Source of the DNA: Amphibalanus amphitrite
Lineage: Eukaryota > Arthropoda > Thecostraca > Balanomorpha > Balanidae
Direction: 5' to 3'
NCBI RefSeq assembly: GCF_019059575.1
Contig: NW_024882762.1
Location: 62,001 to 126,000 of the forward strand
Length of the DNA: 64,000 nt
Shown: in pieces, positions 1 through 11,900 of the stretch
Position numbering within the stretch: position 1 is the first letter of the stretch
Layout: every line of letters begins with the position of its first letter
Position numbers and translations under genes: made by a program
The notes under the pieces: model-generated
What the model saw: the letters and a program-made list of their open reading frames with translations, nothing else
Told to the model about the DNA's origin: nothing
Database searches by the model: none

Positions 1-3000
1 CTTGGCTCTGGCCTCGGCCGCTGCCGCCGCCCGCTCCCTAATCAGTACTGCGGCAGGTGGGGGACTGAGTCGATCCGCACTCTTAGCAACCGGAGAGACG
101 GCGCTCTCCGTACGTCGCACTCCACTCAACGGCGGAGACCCGACGCTCCTAGTCGGTGAGGGTGAGATGGTCGCTCTCTCCAGTGAGGGTCTGGGCGGTA
201 TATCGGCCGCCGTGATCAAGACATCGTCATCGTCATCGGAGAGCAGGTGGCAGTCCTCATCGGACAGCGAAGCCGCCCCGGATGAGGACGTCGGCCGGGA
301 CGACGCTGCCACAGACTCCGACGGACCGGAGTCGGCCGAGATGTCCGAACGGAGCCGCTTCAGTGCCGCTCGCCAGTCCGTAGACTGACGTTTGAGGGAT
401 GTCCCGACCTGGGGCCGCGCTTGCCGCTGGGACTGGAATTGGGACTGGGACTGAGATTGGGACAGTGACTGGGACTGAGACTGGGACTGGGACCGTGGCG
501 TTGACGCTGACAGCGACTGGGAAGCGGTCATCATGCCGTCGTCGCTGTCGGAATCCGACATGTCGTGTAGTTTGGTCTGGCGAGCGGCGACGGGTGGCGG
601 CGGAGACGGACCGGAGAGCGGTCCTGATGGACACTCCTCGGCGCAGTCTGCGTCCGAGAGGAATACGTGCACAATGCCATCCCGCTCCGGTCTGAAAGCA
701 GACGTCAGATAGAATGCGTCAGGGTCCAGGGAGCAGCAAAACCAGTCAAGAGATCCCGCCCGAATACAGGGGCGGCATAGCACCTGGTCAGAGCTGAGCG
801 CTTTGACCTATCTCAGCGGTTAAAGTGAATAAAAATGAGAAAACCGTCGTGAGGGAATCTCAATCCCACCACTCAGACGCTCCTCAGCCCCACTCTCACC
901 TGTCGGGGTCGGTCCAGTAGGTGCGCCCACTGGCGTCCAGCGCGTCCCGCCGGCAGCGCACCAGGAACCCCACTCGGCCGCCATCAACCGACACTTGAGC
1001 GTCGTCTTTGCTTCGGACCGCGGCGCCGGCCGAGCTGATGTACTGGTACATCAGGCCATCAGTGGACGGTGCGACAGTGTCCGAAGGTAGCCGCTGGGGA
1101 ACTGAAATGACGTGTGGAGACCGGTTAAGAACATATTTTATAAACGCAGCATACCAGCGTCTCCCAAGCGACCCGTGTATTTGTGTAGAACACTAGAACA
1201 GTAGGAGCCCGAGCCCATGTCAATAGACAAGACAGAAATCCTTATAAAATTGTTGACAGTTGACAGTGTGTCCATGCCCCTGTCAGGACCCTGAGCCCGC
1301 GCGCTGACCTGTGCGCGGCTCGGCTGGTCGACTACTGCTGGCGGCAACTGGCGGTGCCCCCCTGACCGGGCTAGATCCCGTGCAGTCGGACGGGGGTGAC
1401 ATCCCAGTCAGACGGTCAAAACATTCGCGCTGGCTGGGCAGAGTCCACGGGGAGGAGTCGAGACGGTCGGCCACCTCCCGACCGACGTCAGTCAGACTGA
1501 ACCTGTGGAAGCGATAGTGAGAGGAGGGAGAAGTGTCAAGCCGAACCTGTGAGAATTGAGGGGAGAGGGGAGGCGGCAGGACGGGGTCAAACAGCCTGAG
1601 TGAACAGAGGCAGCGAATGTCAGGGCCAAACCAAAACTGCAGCGGTAAATGAGAAGGATAAACACTCACGGTGGATACCTAATGATAGTACGAAGACATT
1701 TGGTGAAATATTGGCCAGTAATTTCAACCTGACAGTTGCTCCTTCACCAAAAAGTTGCCGATATGTTAATACGAAATAGTTTTCAGCGTCGATCCACCCC
1801 GTCGCACAGTGACCCACCTGGCCGGGTTACCCTCGCGCCGCACCAGTTTGCGTTTGACCAGGGTGCCCATAGTGCTCCAGGCGGTGTAGTAGCCTCCCGC
1901 CTCCGGCAGCGTCAGTGAGGCGTTACAGAGCGGCTGGGCTGCCTCTTGGAGTGCGGCCTTACGCAGGAACCCTTCCGGACGGCGGTAATATACTCAGAAG
2001 GCAGTCCACGGACCGCTTAGCACATACAATGCGATGGAGGACCCAATTTTCATTCATTATGCATGTAAATAACAGCGTAATATCCAGCACTAAACTAAGC
2101 CTCGAAGTCCGTCATGCCTTTGACTTTTGAGACAAACGTTACGGCCAATGTTCACCGAAAACAAAACATACCGATTCCCGGTCAACTTATTAACTCGATT
2201 TTTGAATCATCACGCTGTCTGGGGCAACTAATTCAGACTGTTGACCGAGCCGTTCCTTCACGAGTCCTGCGCCTCAGTGTTGTGCACTCGGCACGGCAGC
2301 CCTACCGGCGTATCCCTGCTGCTTCTCCTGCCGCCTGAGAGCCACCAGCAGAGCGAACCCACCCGATCCCGGTTTGGGGCGGTACTCGCCGGCCGGCCGA
2401 CCGCGCTGAGGAACGGATCGAAAACACAGTCACCAGCCGAAAAATACATCCAGCAAAGCAAGGCGAGGCAACGGCATAATTAGACATTGATATTGAATGC
2501 ATTTGGAGCTACGAGTGTTCTGAGCAGTTGATGCCACCAATGTTGGAAGGAAGCATAAATCGATTTGAGGCATATCATGTAACACAAACAACTTAGCAGG
2601 CGGCGGTCACAAATCTACTTGTAAGAGCGAATCCCATGGATGGTCAAAATACGTTTGTCTTTGTGCATAGAAGAAACAAAAAGCAGCCTAAACTAATGAT
2701 CTTGTTCATCCTACATGTAAGCTTCCATGCAGTGTGACCGTTCGGCGCAGCGCGTCCCCCATCGGCAGTGACCACTGACCGTCAGGGACTGTGTTTTACA
2801 CTCACCTTGCCCACCTTTCCTACTGGAGAGTCCCTATCTCGCTCTGCAGAGGAGGGCTTCGGGGCGGCCACCGGTGCCGGCTTCGGCGTCCTTTTCTTCG
2901 CGGGCGCCTTTGGCCTCTCTCGCTCCAGCTCCACCTGGTCTGCCACGCCGAGTGCTGGCAGCGGACCTTCGGGCCGGACGATGGATTAAATATGTCACAC

Positions 3001-4085
3001 TATGCACACAGGGTGGAAGGATAGGTATTTAACACGCCGAGGGCAGGCAGCGGACCTTCGGGCTGGGTGAGGAATTCAACGTCAGACTACTAGAACAGGA
3101 CGGATGGCTGGATATTGAGTCGAGGCATCGCGCGACATGAGCTTCTGGCTCCCAGGAGACAGGTCGTTACATCGTAAATAACTTGTTGTTACGTGTTTCT
3201 AGTCGAATTCTGTTTCTAGCCGAGGTTCGTCAGAACGCTCATTCATCAATGTCACCGGAAGCCATGCTTGTCAGACAGAGGAGTGAGGAGGTTTTCCATG
3301 TTACTCGAGTCATGAGGGTCCATTTCGCGACGAGACATCCTACCTTTCCCGGCCCAAACCTACCATGTTCCTCGATGTGCTCCTGAAGCCTCTGGTCCAG
3401 TCGGGCACAGAGAGTGGCGCCGAAACCTTTCAGAATGTTACAGCTCTTCCCCGAGGTGAGCGGAAGAGGGTATTGCCGCAGTGACTTTAGTGCCTGTGAA
3501 TGAAGAGATGGGACGAAGGGTGAGTTACCGTATGGTCATATGCTGAGTGGAGTGCAGTAAACGCTAAATTGCCACCCCTGGGTCGCTACTCGCTCACAAT
3601 GCAGCGTCGCCACATACTACCCCAATGTCAGGCAATGAGGTCACCAACACTGTGTATGAAGTGTCACTCCATAGATATCAGTTCACGCGCAGTACGCACC
3701 ATTTATCAGCCACTGGTCCCAGTTTAAATTAAAAGCATCCGACGACTGCTGATAATGGTGAGGATGTTACACCGATTTTGCTTCCATTTTGCTTTTACCT
3801 TACTTTTTATGGATCTTAGCAGCAGCTATCGTGATATCGACCGATCCAATGAGTAATGACCAATGAGTCATGACACATTGTCTTTGGCCTAGGTGTGTCC
3901 ATTCCATGTCTAGATGACAGATAAATTTGAGTGTGCATTCAAACTTTAATACGCACCACTCCATAAACATATTTCATCTTGGAGTCCTTTCTGTCTGCCT
4001 CTTCCCTCCATTCTGTCAGCCATGCCGTGAATAGAGGATTTGGATCTTTGAAGAGTCTCTTTAGTCGCCGCATTTCCTGCTCCAT
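1..4085 (-). CDS. MUS81: MUS81 homologue, 5' part (8 predicted exons; 3' part beyond the left edge)
   Basis: MUS81 is the catalytic subunit of the MUS81-EME structure-specific endonuclease, which cuts branched DNA in the nucleus. Predicted coding exons on the complement are 4085-3957, 3493-3364, 2954-2806, 2405-2306, 1992-1818, 1502-1309, 993-900 and 691-1; each junction has GT-AG and the phases join without a stop. The first two exons give NPLFTAWLTEWREEA and then ALKSLRQYPLPLTSGKSCNI, which closely match the N-terminal helix-hairpin-helix region of animal MUS81. Exons 4-6 (GEYRPKPGSGGFALLVALRR, GYYTAWSTMGTLVKRKLVRR, ARFSLTDVGREVADRL) match its winged helix. The last exon is a long Ser/Gln/Asp-rich disordered stretch. 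The in-window part is already 554 codons, about the whole length of human MUS81, yet the ERCC4 nuclease domain has not been reached, so the linker is enlarged. Exons 1-6 are secure; exon 7, the join to exon 8 and the exon 5 acceptor are less so. Confidence 0.85.
2944..3071. repeat. Short direct duplication over the MUS81 exon 3 acceptor
   Basis: The bases at 2944-2982, spanning the intron 2/exon 3 boundary of the minus-strand MUS81 gene, recur imperfectly at 3033-3071 in the intron. Shared cores are CACGCCGAG and GGCAGCGGACCTTCGGG. The intronic copy keeps the CAG of the acceptor, so it is a potential decoy 3' splice site about 90 bases upstream of the real one. Confidence 0.6.
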
Positions 4086-4213
4086 TGTCGTACCTGTGTA
4101 AAAAAGCCACAAATGGTTACATAGTCTGATAGCATAGCTTCAGTTCTCGTCTTTGTTACGGCCGTATTCATACAGATACGTGGGACATACGGATACGTAC
4201 CCACGAAGTGACA

Positions 4214-5369
4214 TTAACCTGCGCCGGGCCGGTGCTCTGAGATTCCGCGCCGGGCCGGGGGGGGGGGGGCTGAACACCGCCCACCTCTTCTAGCTCGGCT
4301 CCTGGGCCACGTAGCGACACGCGGTAAGCGGCAATCGAAAGAACGTCCAAAATGAGGACGAAAACATTTCGGTCATTTTTTGGGTCAGGTCAAAGGTCGG
4401 GTCACCACAAAGGTAAAATGTTGACTATTTCAACATTTTGGAAACTGCCGACGGCTATCTCGGGAACCAATAGAGCTACAGCGCCGCGGAAAAGCGCATT
4501 CGATAGCCCTTTTACAGACCTTTCTGAATAATGTTCTCAGATTTGATCTCATGTCAACGGTTTAGCCTCCAGAGGGCAAAAACTCCAAAAATAGCCGTTT
4601 TTACGAAAAACGTTTTTTTCGGCAATAACTTTTGACTCAAAAGAGCCATGACATTACTTTTGCGAGCATCGTGTTCCTCTCGTCGAGACGCGTCAAATGA
4701 ACTATAATTTGCCCTTGAAAGGTCAACTTGAAAAATTTGACCTCAGGTCAAGGTACCTTACCGGAAAAGGTCATGTTGCATATCAGTCGATCCGCAACGT
4801 CGAGCCGAACACATCTAAAGCGTTTTCAGCGCTCTAGCCCGCCTTTATCAGAAGTTATTAGCGAAAAACTGCTAGCTTCTGTTCGTGACCTGAAATGACC
4901 TCGGGGACATAACGAGGGGTCACAATTGCCATTTTCCGGTTCAGTGTGTCAATTTTACCTACATCTCGATGATTGAGTGTCTAGAATAGCGTTCGTGCAA
5001 AACAGACGCTTTTCAATTTTATCCCATTGACTTATAATTGGAGAGGCCGCAAAATTGACCTGACCTTAGGTCACCGATATCAAAATTCCGAGATAAACAT
5101 TTTATAGATAATGTTGCTCTTATCAATCGCTCAAAGTTTCAAGGCAATCGATCAATCGGTGTAGATATGACGAGCATTCTTATTTTTTCTGAGGGGAGGT
5201 CACTTGGCGTGACCTGGTGACCTGACCTAAGGCGACCTGGGTCTGAAATTTTCACATGTGCGGAAAAGATGCACAAACAGGTGTGCCCCGCCGTTTTTGA
5301 GATATCTGCGAAAAACCGCAGGGTGTGTGTGTTCAAACACCCCCCCCCCCCCAGCCCGGCGCGCGTTAA
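4214..5369. mobile_element. TTAA-flanked non-autonomous DNA element with homopolymer ends (1.16 kb)
   Basis: The segment starts TTAA-CCTGCGCCGGGC and ends GCCCGGCGCGCG-TTAA, giving imperfect terminal inverted repeats bounded by TTAA, the target used by piggyBac and Kolobok elements. A G-run lies near the left end and a C-run near the right end. The interior is rich in TGACCT/AGGTCA words, and part of it (around 4670-4800) is the inverted counterpart of 43630-43800 in a THAP intron. No transposase reading frame is visible. It lies just upstream of the MUS81 start exon. Confidence 0.6.
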
Positions 5370-6236
5370 AACAGCGAGACTTGGCACAGCTGCTGACTGA
5401 TACATTAGAGCAGTGAGCCAGACCATGGAAATGATTGCCCCTGGCATAAAAATGAGATAAATAAGCGTCGCTTCTGACTTCTGAGATTCATCTGCTGCTG
5501 ATCTAAGGGGAGCTGATACTTGATACTTGAGAGCAGCCATGAAGGTGGCAACAGGCTTGCCGGTGTCAACCTGAACCCACTCACAACTTGATGGTCCTGC
5601 CCTGGTGTCCCTACTGCATACAGGGCATGGCACTCACTCAGCTTTAGATTAAGCTTCACCATCAATATACCTCTCATCCACCAGTCACCACTGGTTGGGC
5701 ATTATCAGCCAAAGAGTGATTCACCTTCCACCTAGCTATATGTTAACCGCAATAGATCCAAAGAGCGCCCACGCCCCAATAGAAGCCAGAGGAAAGGCAG
5801 TGGAGGAGCAGTTGGCAATTGGCATCAATCCAGACAGACCTAGGCTGCATTCATTATTCAATTTCTCGGCAGTCATGTTTGGGGTCCGTTCAACCGCATG
5901 GACCAGAAACTGCTGGAAAGGGTAGGTACCTACAGCGAGGGGCAACACGTATCAGAACATCAGACACTTACACTATAAAGAACGCCTGCGGAAGCTTTGT
6001 CTACCATCACTTTACTATAGGCGCAATCGAGGTGACATAGGTACTTACTTACTTACTGAACACCTTCAACGCGAGTCTGGATGCCCACTGGGCCCACCTC
6101 TCGTACCAAACACCAGACAGCTGAGCTGTCAAACCATGGAGCTCGATGAGAGCGGGGCCTACTGCTACAGGCCTTACCATAAACACGACGACTGTAAGGA
6201 AAGGGAAGTGGAAGGTAAGGTAGCGCATAATGATAA
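5370..6236. other. No recognisable gene
   Basis: A minus-strand frame is open over 5139-5633, with cysteines and one hydrophobic stretch. It runs into the terminal C-tract of the neighbouring TTAA element and resembles no family I know. I see no splice sites or partner exons that would support it. Confidence 0.4.
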
Positions 6237-6754
6237 CAGTCGGGGAAACTATGGTAAAATCTGCTATTTTTGGCAGTCTGCTATTTTTGACAGAAATCCG
6301 CCAAAAATGGGTAAGCATGTGACGTCATCGTAACCAAATATAGCAGATTTGGGTACGGCCCCATACAAAAGCAGATCTGCACCCTAATTGAAGCAAATGT
6401 GCATCAAATGCCTGGCAGATTCATGACTAGAATAGTGCTGAGAATTTCCTGATATTTTCATTCAGATCCGACTATTTTCAAATAATGAATTTGAAAATAG
6501 TCGGATCTGAACAAAAATAGCAGAGATCACTCTCAGCACTATTCTCATGTTCCATTCTCATCATGAACCTGCCAGCCATTTGATGCGCATTTGCTTCAGT
6601 TAGGGTGCAGATCTGCTTTGGTATGGGGCCGTACCCAAATCTGCTAGATTTGGGTACGATGACGTCACATGCGTACCTACCCATTTTTGGCAGATTTCCG
6701 TTAAAAATAGCAGACTGCTAAAAATAGCAGATTTTACCATAGTTTCCCCGACTG
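6237..6754. mobile_element. 518-bp near-complete palindromic element with a 4-bp flanking repeat
   Basis: The whole segment folds on itself. It starts CAGTCGGGGAAACTATGG and ends CCATAGTTTCCCCGACTG, the arms run to a centre near 6485, and ATAA flanks it on both sides (6233-6236 and 6755-6758). The words CTGCTATTTTTGGCAG and GCAGATTTGGGTACGGCC, or near copies, occur in both arms. Its ends match those of the element at 23847-24571, so they form one family. Two perfect TGACGTCA sites (6320 and 6660) lie in the arms. No coding capacity is visible. Confidence 0.8.
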
Positions 6755-6867
6755 ATAAGGACAGGGCCATCAACCTTAGCCTTAGCTTTGTTAATTGTTT
6801 ACAGTTGATTGTAGGTAGGCACGCGGCACGCCGACGAAAGAGTCATAAATGCAGTATACTGATACAC

Positions 6868-7184
6868 TTTGTTTTGTTTTGTTGGGTTAGGCCCTTTCGG
6901 TCGACAAGACCATTGCAGAGCCGGAAGGATGATAGGAATTAGGGGGAGACATTGGTCTGGGCAGGCACCCTAGTGAATCGCCGGGGCTGAGCCCGTCCAG
7001 AGGACAGGCCACCCAGCCCCAAGGCACTCACTGCACCCGGCTACGGGGTGCGCTCCCTCAGGAGCAGCGGTGCCGCTCCAAGGGAGCAGCCCGCATGAGA
7101 TAAAGTTGCCTGTCCAGCCCGGAGGGGGTTGTGGCGTGGAGGAGAAGGATTTCAGTATCCTGAGGATAGAAGCACGGATAGGTG
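6868..7184 (-). mobile_element. Non-LTR retroposon (SINE-like or truncated LINE end)
   Basis: An 11-bp direct repeat, TACTGATACAC, flanks the segment (6857-6867 and 7185-7195), as expected for target-primed insertion. Read on the complement, the segment ends CCTAACCCAACAAAACAAAA, an A-rich tail touching the duplication, so the insertion is in minus orientation. The GC-rich body has no reading frame that I recognise. A related tail is seen in the 52-bp insertion at 43190. Confidence 0.65.
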
Positions 7185-7238
7185 TACTGATACACCCATG
7201 ATCACGATTTATAACTCAAAGCCATTTCCTTAAATTTA

Positions 7239-7701
7239 GGGCCTGTTCCAGCACCTCCAGAAACCTCCAGAAAAGCTCCAGAAAACTCTAGAATCCTCCA
7301 GAGAGCGTTCCAGCGCCTCCAGAAAGCTCCAGAAAGCTCTCGCCAAAGCTCCAGAAACCTCCAGTAGCCTCCAGAGAGTTGAGAGGTCCAAATTTCTCTG
7401 GAGGCTCTGGTCTACAATTATGGTGCACATGTGACAATCACGAATGTAAACAAAGGACATTTGACTGATTATTTTACAACTTGAATGTAAAGAAAATTAC
7501 ATTGCTATAATTTTATTTATCTTTTTAACTAAAATTGAAAACAAATTTTGCGTTTCAAGAGAGAACAATCGTCATTCTTTTGGTATCTAATATCTATGAC
7601 GCCAATCTCCAGAAATCTCCAGATTGCGTTCCAGCGCCTCCAGTAAAACCTCTGGTAGAGCCTCCAGTCAAGAATTTCTTCTGGAGGCGCTGGAACAGGC
7701 C
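7239..7701. mobile_element. MITE with CTCCAGAAA-rich subterminal repeats
   Basis: The ends are inverted copies: GGGCCTGTTCCAGCACCTCC at the left and GGAGGCGCTGGAACAGGCC at the right. About 140 bases inside the left end consist of a degenerate 9-11 bp repeat based on CTCCAGAAA. The interior is AT-rich and non-coding. The end sequence resembles PIF/Harbinger-type MITEs, but I could not establish a clean 3-bp target duplication. Confidence 0.6.
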
Positions 7702-8428
7702 TAATAAATCGCCATAACCCACCGCCGAGCCACTGCCTTTTCACAAAACGCGCGCTTTTCCAAGGTTTTGTATTTTGTTAGTATTTTGAATATTCTGAGA
7801 CAAACAACATAATGACCTAATAATGACGTTAACTAAAGTTTATAAGCCTATATTGCGTTATTTTGAAAACGTTTTATGTTTCATCAATAATATTTTGATT
7901 TAAAAAAATTTAGTTATGCTAAATGGGACAAAAATTAAAAACAAAAAAAGAAAATAAGAAATTTTATAGTAAGAAAAGACAATCAAAGCTATTCCATGAG
8001 ACACAGCCATTCTCGTAACCTTAAACTTGTTGCGCCAGGATCGTGTGGTGTTTTGTGTATTGCGCTGTATTTTTCATCTTTTTGTGCATTTTTACCGCTT
8101 TTTTGTATAAAGGCTCCTTCAGCCAAAATGAGATATCGAAATTCGGTTCCAGTGTAGGAATATTCACTCTGCAGTCTGCACTCACAACCCCTAATTGTAA
8201 TTGTAATGAGACTAAAAAAGCAAGCTAAAGTAAACAGCCAACAGTGATCTTGATGTGAATTTATTACATAATCAGTAATACGAGCTTTAGCACGACTAAC
8301 AAACAACAATGTAAATGTAAAATATTAACTAATACATAACATAGTATTAGTAAAGCTGGTGTCACTTGACTATTGTTCAGACTTCGGCGTAATGGTGAGA
8401 TTGCGCCGAAAATTTCAGCATGCGTCCA
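7702..8428. other. AT-rich intergenic sequence
   Basis: This stretch is A/T-rich with oligo-A runs. I see no gene, splice-supported exon, inverted repeat or RNA gene in it. Confidence 0.5.
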
Positions 8429-8733
8429 GGGCCTTGTTTCACCTGTGATAGTAGCATACTGCTATCAAATTGTGCGAGCTGACTCAATGTGATGACGTCA
8501 TACTAATGACGTTTCATGTAATCCGTGAGCTTTTTCATAGCTGCGTTTGGAACAGAATTGCTGTCTCGTTGAATGCTTTTGAGAAGTTTGTTTGATTGCA
8601 CGGCCGTGAAGATGTTAGCAGTGATATTTGATGACATCACACAGATTGACAACATCATGGTTTGTTGATGATTCCATGGAAACCCAATTTGACGTGTACT
8701 AGCAGCGTGCTGCTATCACCGGTGAAACGGCCC
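8429..8733. mobile_element. MITE of about 305 bp
   Basis: The left end GGGCCTTGTTTCACCTGTGA and the right end TCACCGGTGAAACGGCCC are inverted copies, followed by further imperfect pairing built on TGCTATC. A TGACGTCA site lies at 8493. The right end abuts a short GCAGAT repeat (8736-8752). No coding capacity is visible and the target duplication is unclear. Confidence 0.6.
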
Positions 8734-8968
8734 AGATGCAGATGCAGATGAGTTCCGGGGAATAGCCCTTGCATCGGCTCCCCGGCCATAGGTGCCTTAT
8801 CTGGTTGAAGGGATACTGGGAAAAGGATAAGGATAAAGGCTGCATGTCTCTGCCTTTGTTCATGGCCCTTAGAATAGAATAGAATAGAGGTTACGGATTG
8901 AGGACGGTCAACAAGGACCTGTAGGAATCCGGTCATTTACTTCTCCCTTACATCAACCATGTAGCTCT

Positions 8969-11900
8969 TTAGCTCATTCTGGCACCGCATGTTTGGTCAG
9001 TCCGCAGGGTATACTTCCTGTTCGCCCACAGCTTGTCGAGACGATTCTTGAATGTGTTCAAGCTCGGTGCCGCGACGACATCTGCAGGGAGGCTGTTCCA
9101 GCTGTCAACAATGCGGTGACAGAAAGAGGTCTGGCGAAGATGGGAGTTCACTCGTCTCTTCTTCAGCTTTAGATGGTGACCACGCGTTCGATCTGAGGTG
9201 TCGAGCTGCAGGAGGTCGGCTACTCTCACCCTCAGGCATCCTGTCAGGATCTGGTATGCCATTATCATGTCTCCTCTCATCCTTCTATAGTACATGGAGG
9301 GGAGGTTCAGGGCTCGAAGTCGATCCTGGTACTGAAGGTGACGCAAGGGACGAACCAGCTTAGTAGCTCTTCTCTGGACCCTCTCAATGGCATCCTGGTC
9401 CGATCTGAATGTAGGTCCCCACACCACGTTCGCGTACTCAAGGTGAGGGCGCACCAGAGTCCGATAGAGGAGAGGCAAAGATCGACTGTCTAGGGCTTTG
9501 AACGACCTCTTCACCAGACCAAGAACTCTGTTCGCACGACCCACTGCAGCTGCCACCTGTTCATGAAACTTGAGGTCTTCATCAATGACAAGTCCAAGAT
9601 CCTTTTCCGTGTGCACTTGAGCTAAGGTGGATCCATTCATCTGGTAGGTAAAGTATTCGTTAGAGGATCCCAGGTGCATCAGCTTACACTTTTCTTGGTT
9701 AAAGGGAAGCTGCCATCTGTCTGCCCAGTGCCCCAAGGCATCAATGTCTTGCTGGAGGAGAGTCTTGTCCTGGAGGCTGGTCACTTCCTGGTAGAGCTTG
9801 GTGTCATCTGCAAAAAGCATAGAACGGCTTCTGACGGCTTCTGGGAGGTCGTTAATGAAGACTAGAAACAACAGTGGTCCCAGTACAGAGCCCTGAGGGA
9901 TGCCGCTGCCGACCCGCGTCCAGTTCGAGCAAACGCCCTCTACCATGACTCTCTGCCTCCGGTTGGTTAGGAAGGCTGATACCCAGCGGAGCAGGTCCCC
10001 TCCAATGCCATACGCCTCCAGCTTCCTTAGAAGTCTCTGGTGGGGCACGCGATCAAACGCCTTCTGAAAGTCCAGATAAACCACGTCCACGGCACCTTTC
10101 CTGTCCAGGATGGTAAGCCACTCTTCAATCACCAACAGTAACTGCAGGGCACATGATCTTCCAGGCAGGAACCCAAACTGGTCATTGGTAAGGAGGTCAT
10201 TCTCGAGGAGATGGTCCAGTAGTCTATCTCGGACAAGAGATTCCAGCAGCTTACAGACAATTGAGGTGAGGCTCACTGGCCTATAGTTGCCAGGCAGACT
10301 TCTGTTTCCCTTCTTAAAAATCGGGACCACATTTCCCTCCCTCCACTTAGCTGGCAGGACTCCTGTGTCAATAGATCGCTGGAAAATCGTCTTGAAAGCA
10401 GTACAGAGAGGGATGGCCAACTCTTTCAGCATTCTCGGGTGTAGCCCATCAGGTCCTGGGGACTTGCTACAGTTCAGGGCCTCCAGTCTCCTTCGAATTT
10501 CCTCTTCTTGTACCCTGATGCTGGTCAGTGGTTCTCCATTGAACTTTGGATCAACTTCTGGGATGTCGCTGGTGTCCTCATCCGTAAACACTTTGCTGAA
10601 GAAGTTATTCAGTACCTCGGCCTTCTCTTCACTTGTGATAGCACTGGTCCCATCACCTCTTAACAGGGTCTCAACTCTTGCTTTCACTTTTGTTTTTGAG
10701 CTAACATATTTCCAGAAGACCTTTGGGTTTTGAGTCACATGCTTCGCCAGCTGGCTTTCATAGTTCCGTCTCAGTCTTCTGGTTAGGTTTCTTAGCACAT
10801 TCTTTGCTCTCTTATAATCTTGCTTATCTTGCTCAGATTTGGACCTCCTGTGCAGTTGATACAACCTGTCCTTATTTCTTTTTGCACGCAGGAGAGCACT
10901 GTTCGTGTAAGGTTGGCGCTTCTTCTTAGGTACACTTCTTAAAGGAATGTGCCTTTTTTCAGCCTCATGCATCAATGCCAGAAGTTCCTCCCAGCCTGAA
11001 TCAGCATCACAGAGCTGTAGTCTGCTCATAATATCTGAGTTTCGGATAGCCTGGACCATTGCTGGAAAATCTGCATTCTTGAAGTCTTTTGCTTGAGAGT
11101 TGCCCTTTACCAGCTCAGTCTTACACCTGAGAGTAAATACAAGACAATCATGGTGACTATTTCCCAGAGGCGAGTGGTGTTTGAGATCTGCTACCATACC
11201 TTCCTCTGATGTGAAGATAAGATCTAGAGTGCTAGGTGACTTGTTGGGCATAAAATGGGTTGGTTCCTCAACATGTTGTATGAGAAAGCAGTCTTGCATA
11301 GTATGCAGGAACTTGTGGGTATAATGGCTATCAGGTGCTTCAGATTTTCCTAGCTTCCAGTTGATTTCACGATAGTTGAAGTCGCCAGTAATTACGATAC
11401 TGCTTGGGTTACTTTGGCTTACTGTTTTCATTAGCTCACAGAGGGCGTCTGTTGATGTTCGTCCATCACTGCTTGGGCTACGGTAGATGGCTCCCAGAAT
11501 GAGGATTTCACCCTTTACAGGCTCAATTTGCATCCAAATGGATTCTTCAAATTGCCCAGGGAAGCTAACCTCAGATGCCCTTATATCTTCCTTGACCAAC
11601 ACCACAATGCCCTGCTTACCAGATGCACCTAGTCCTGGCTGGCTTGAATCAAAGTTTAAATAGGGCACATAATGATCCCCAACTGTGAAGCATCCAAGTG
11701 CAAGTGGTCTGATTTGGGCTTTAGGGATAGTCTCTGTTAAGACTATCACATCTGGCCACGCACAGTTTTCAGCCAGCAATGCTAATTCATCCAGCTTGTT
11801 TGGAAGACCATCTGCATTTGTGTACAGTATTTTCAATTGATTTACATTTTTTGATTGTGTTACTTCTTTCTTTGGCTGATCATTGTGTGCAGTGTCCCAT

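Noticed and set aside
257-634. Val/Pro-rich minus-strand frame
   Set aside because: It is a shadow of the SQ-coding repeat of MUS81 exon 8; the SQ frame stays open through the exon and joins in phase.
5139-5633. 164-codon minus-strand frame upstream of MUS81
   Set aside because: It spans the C-tract end of a TTAA element, has no homologue I recognise and no splice context.
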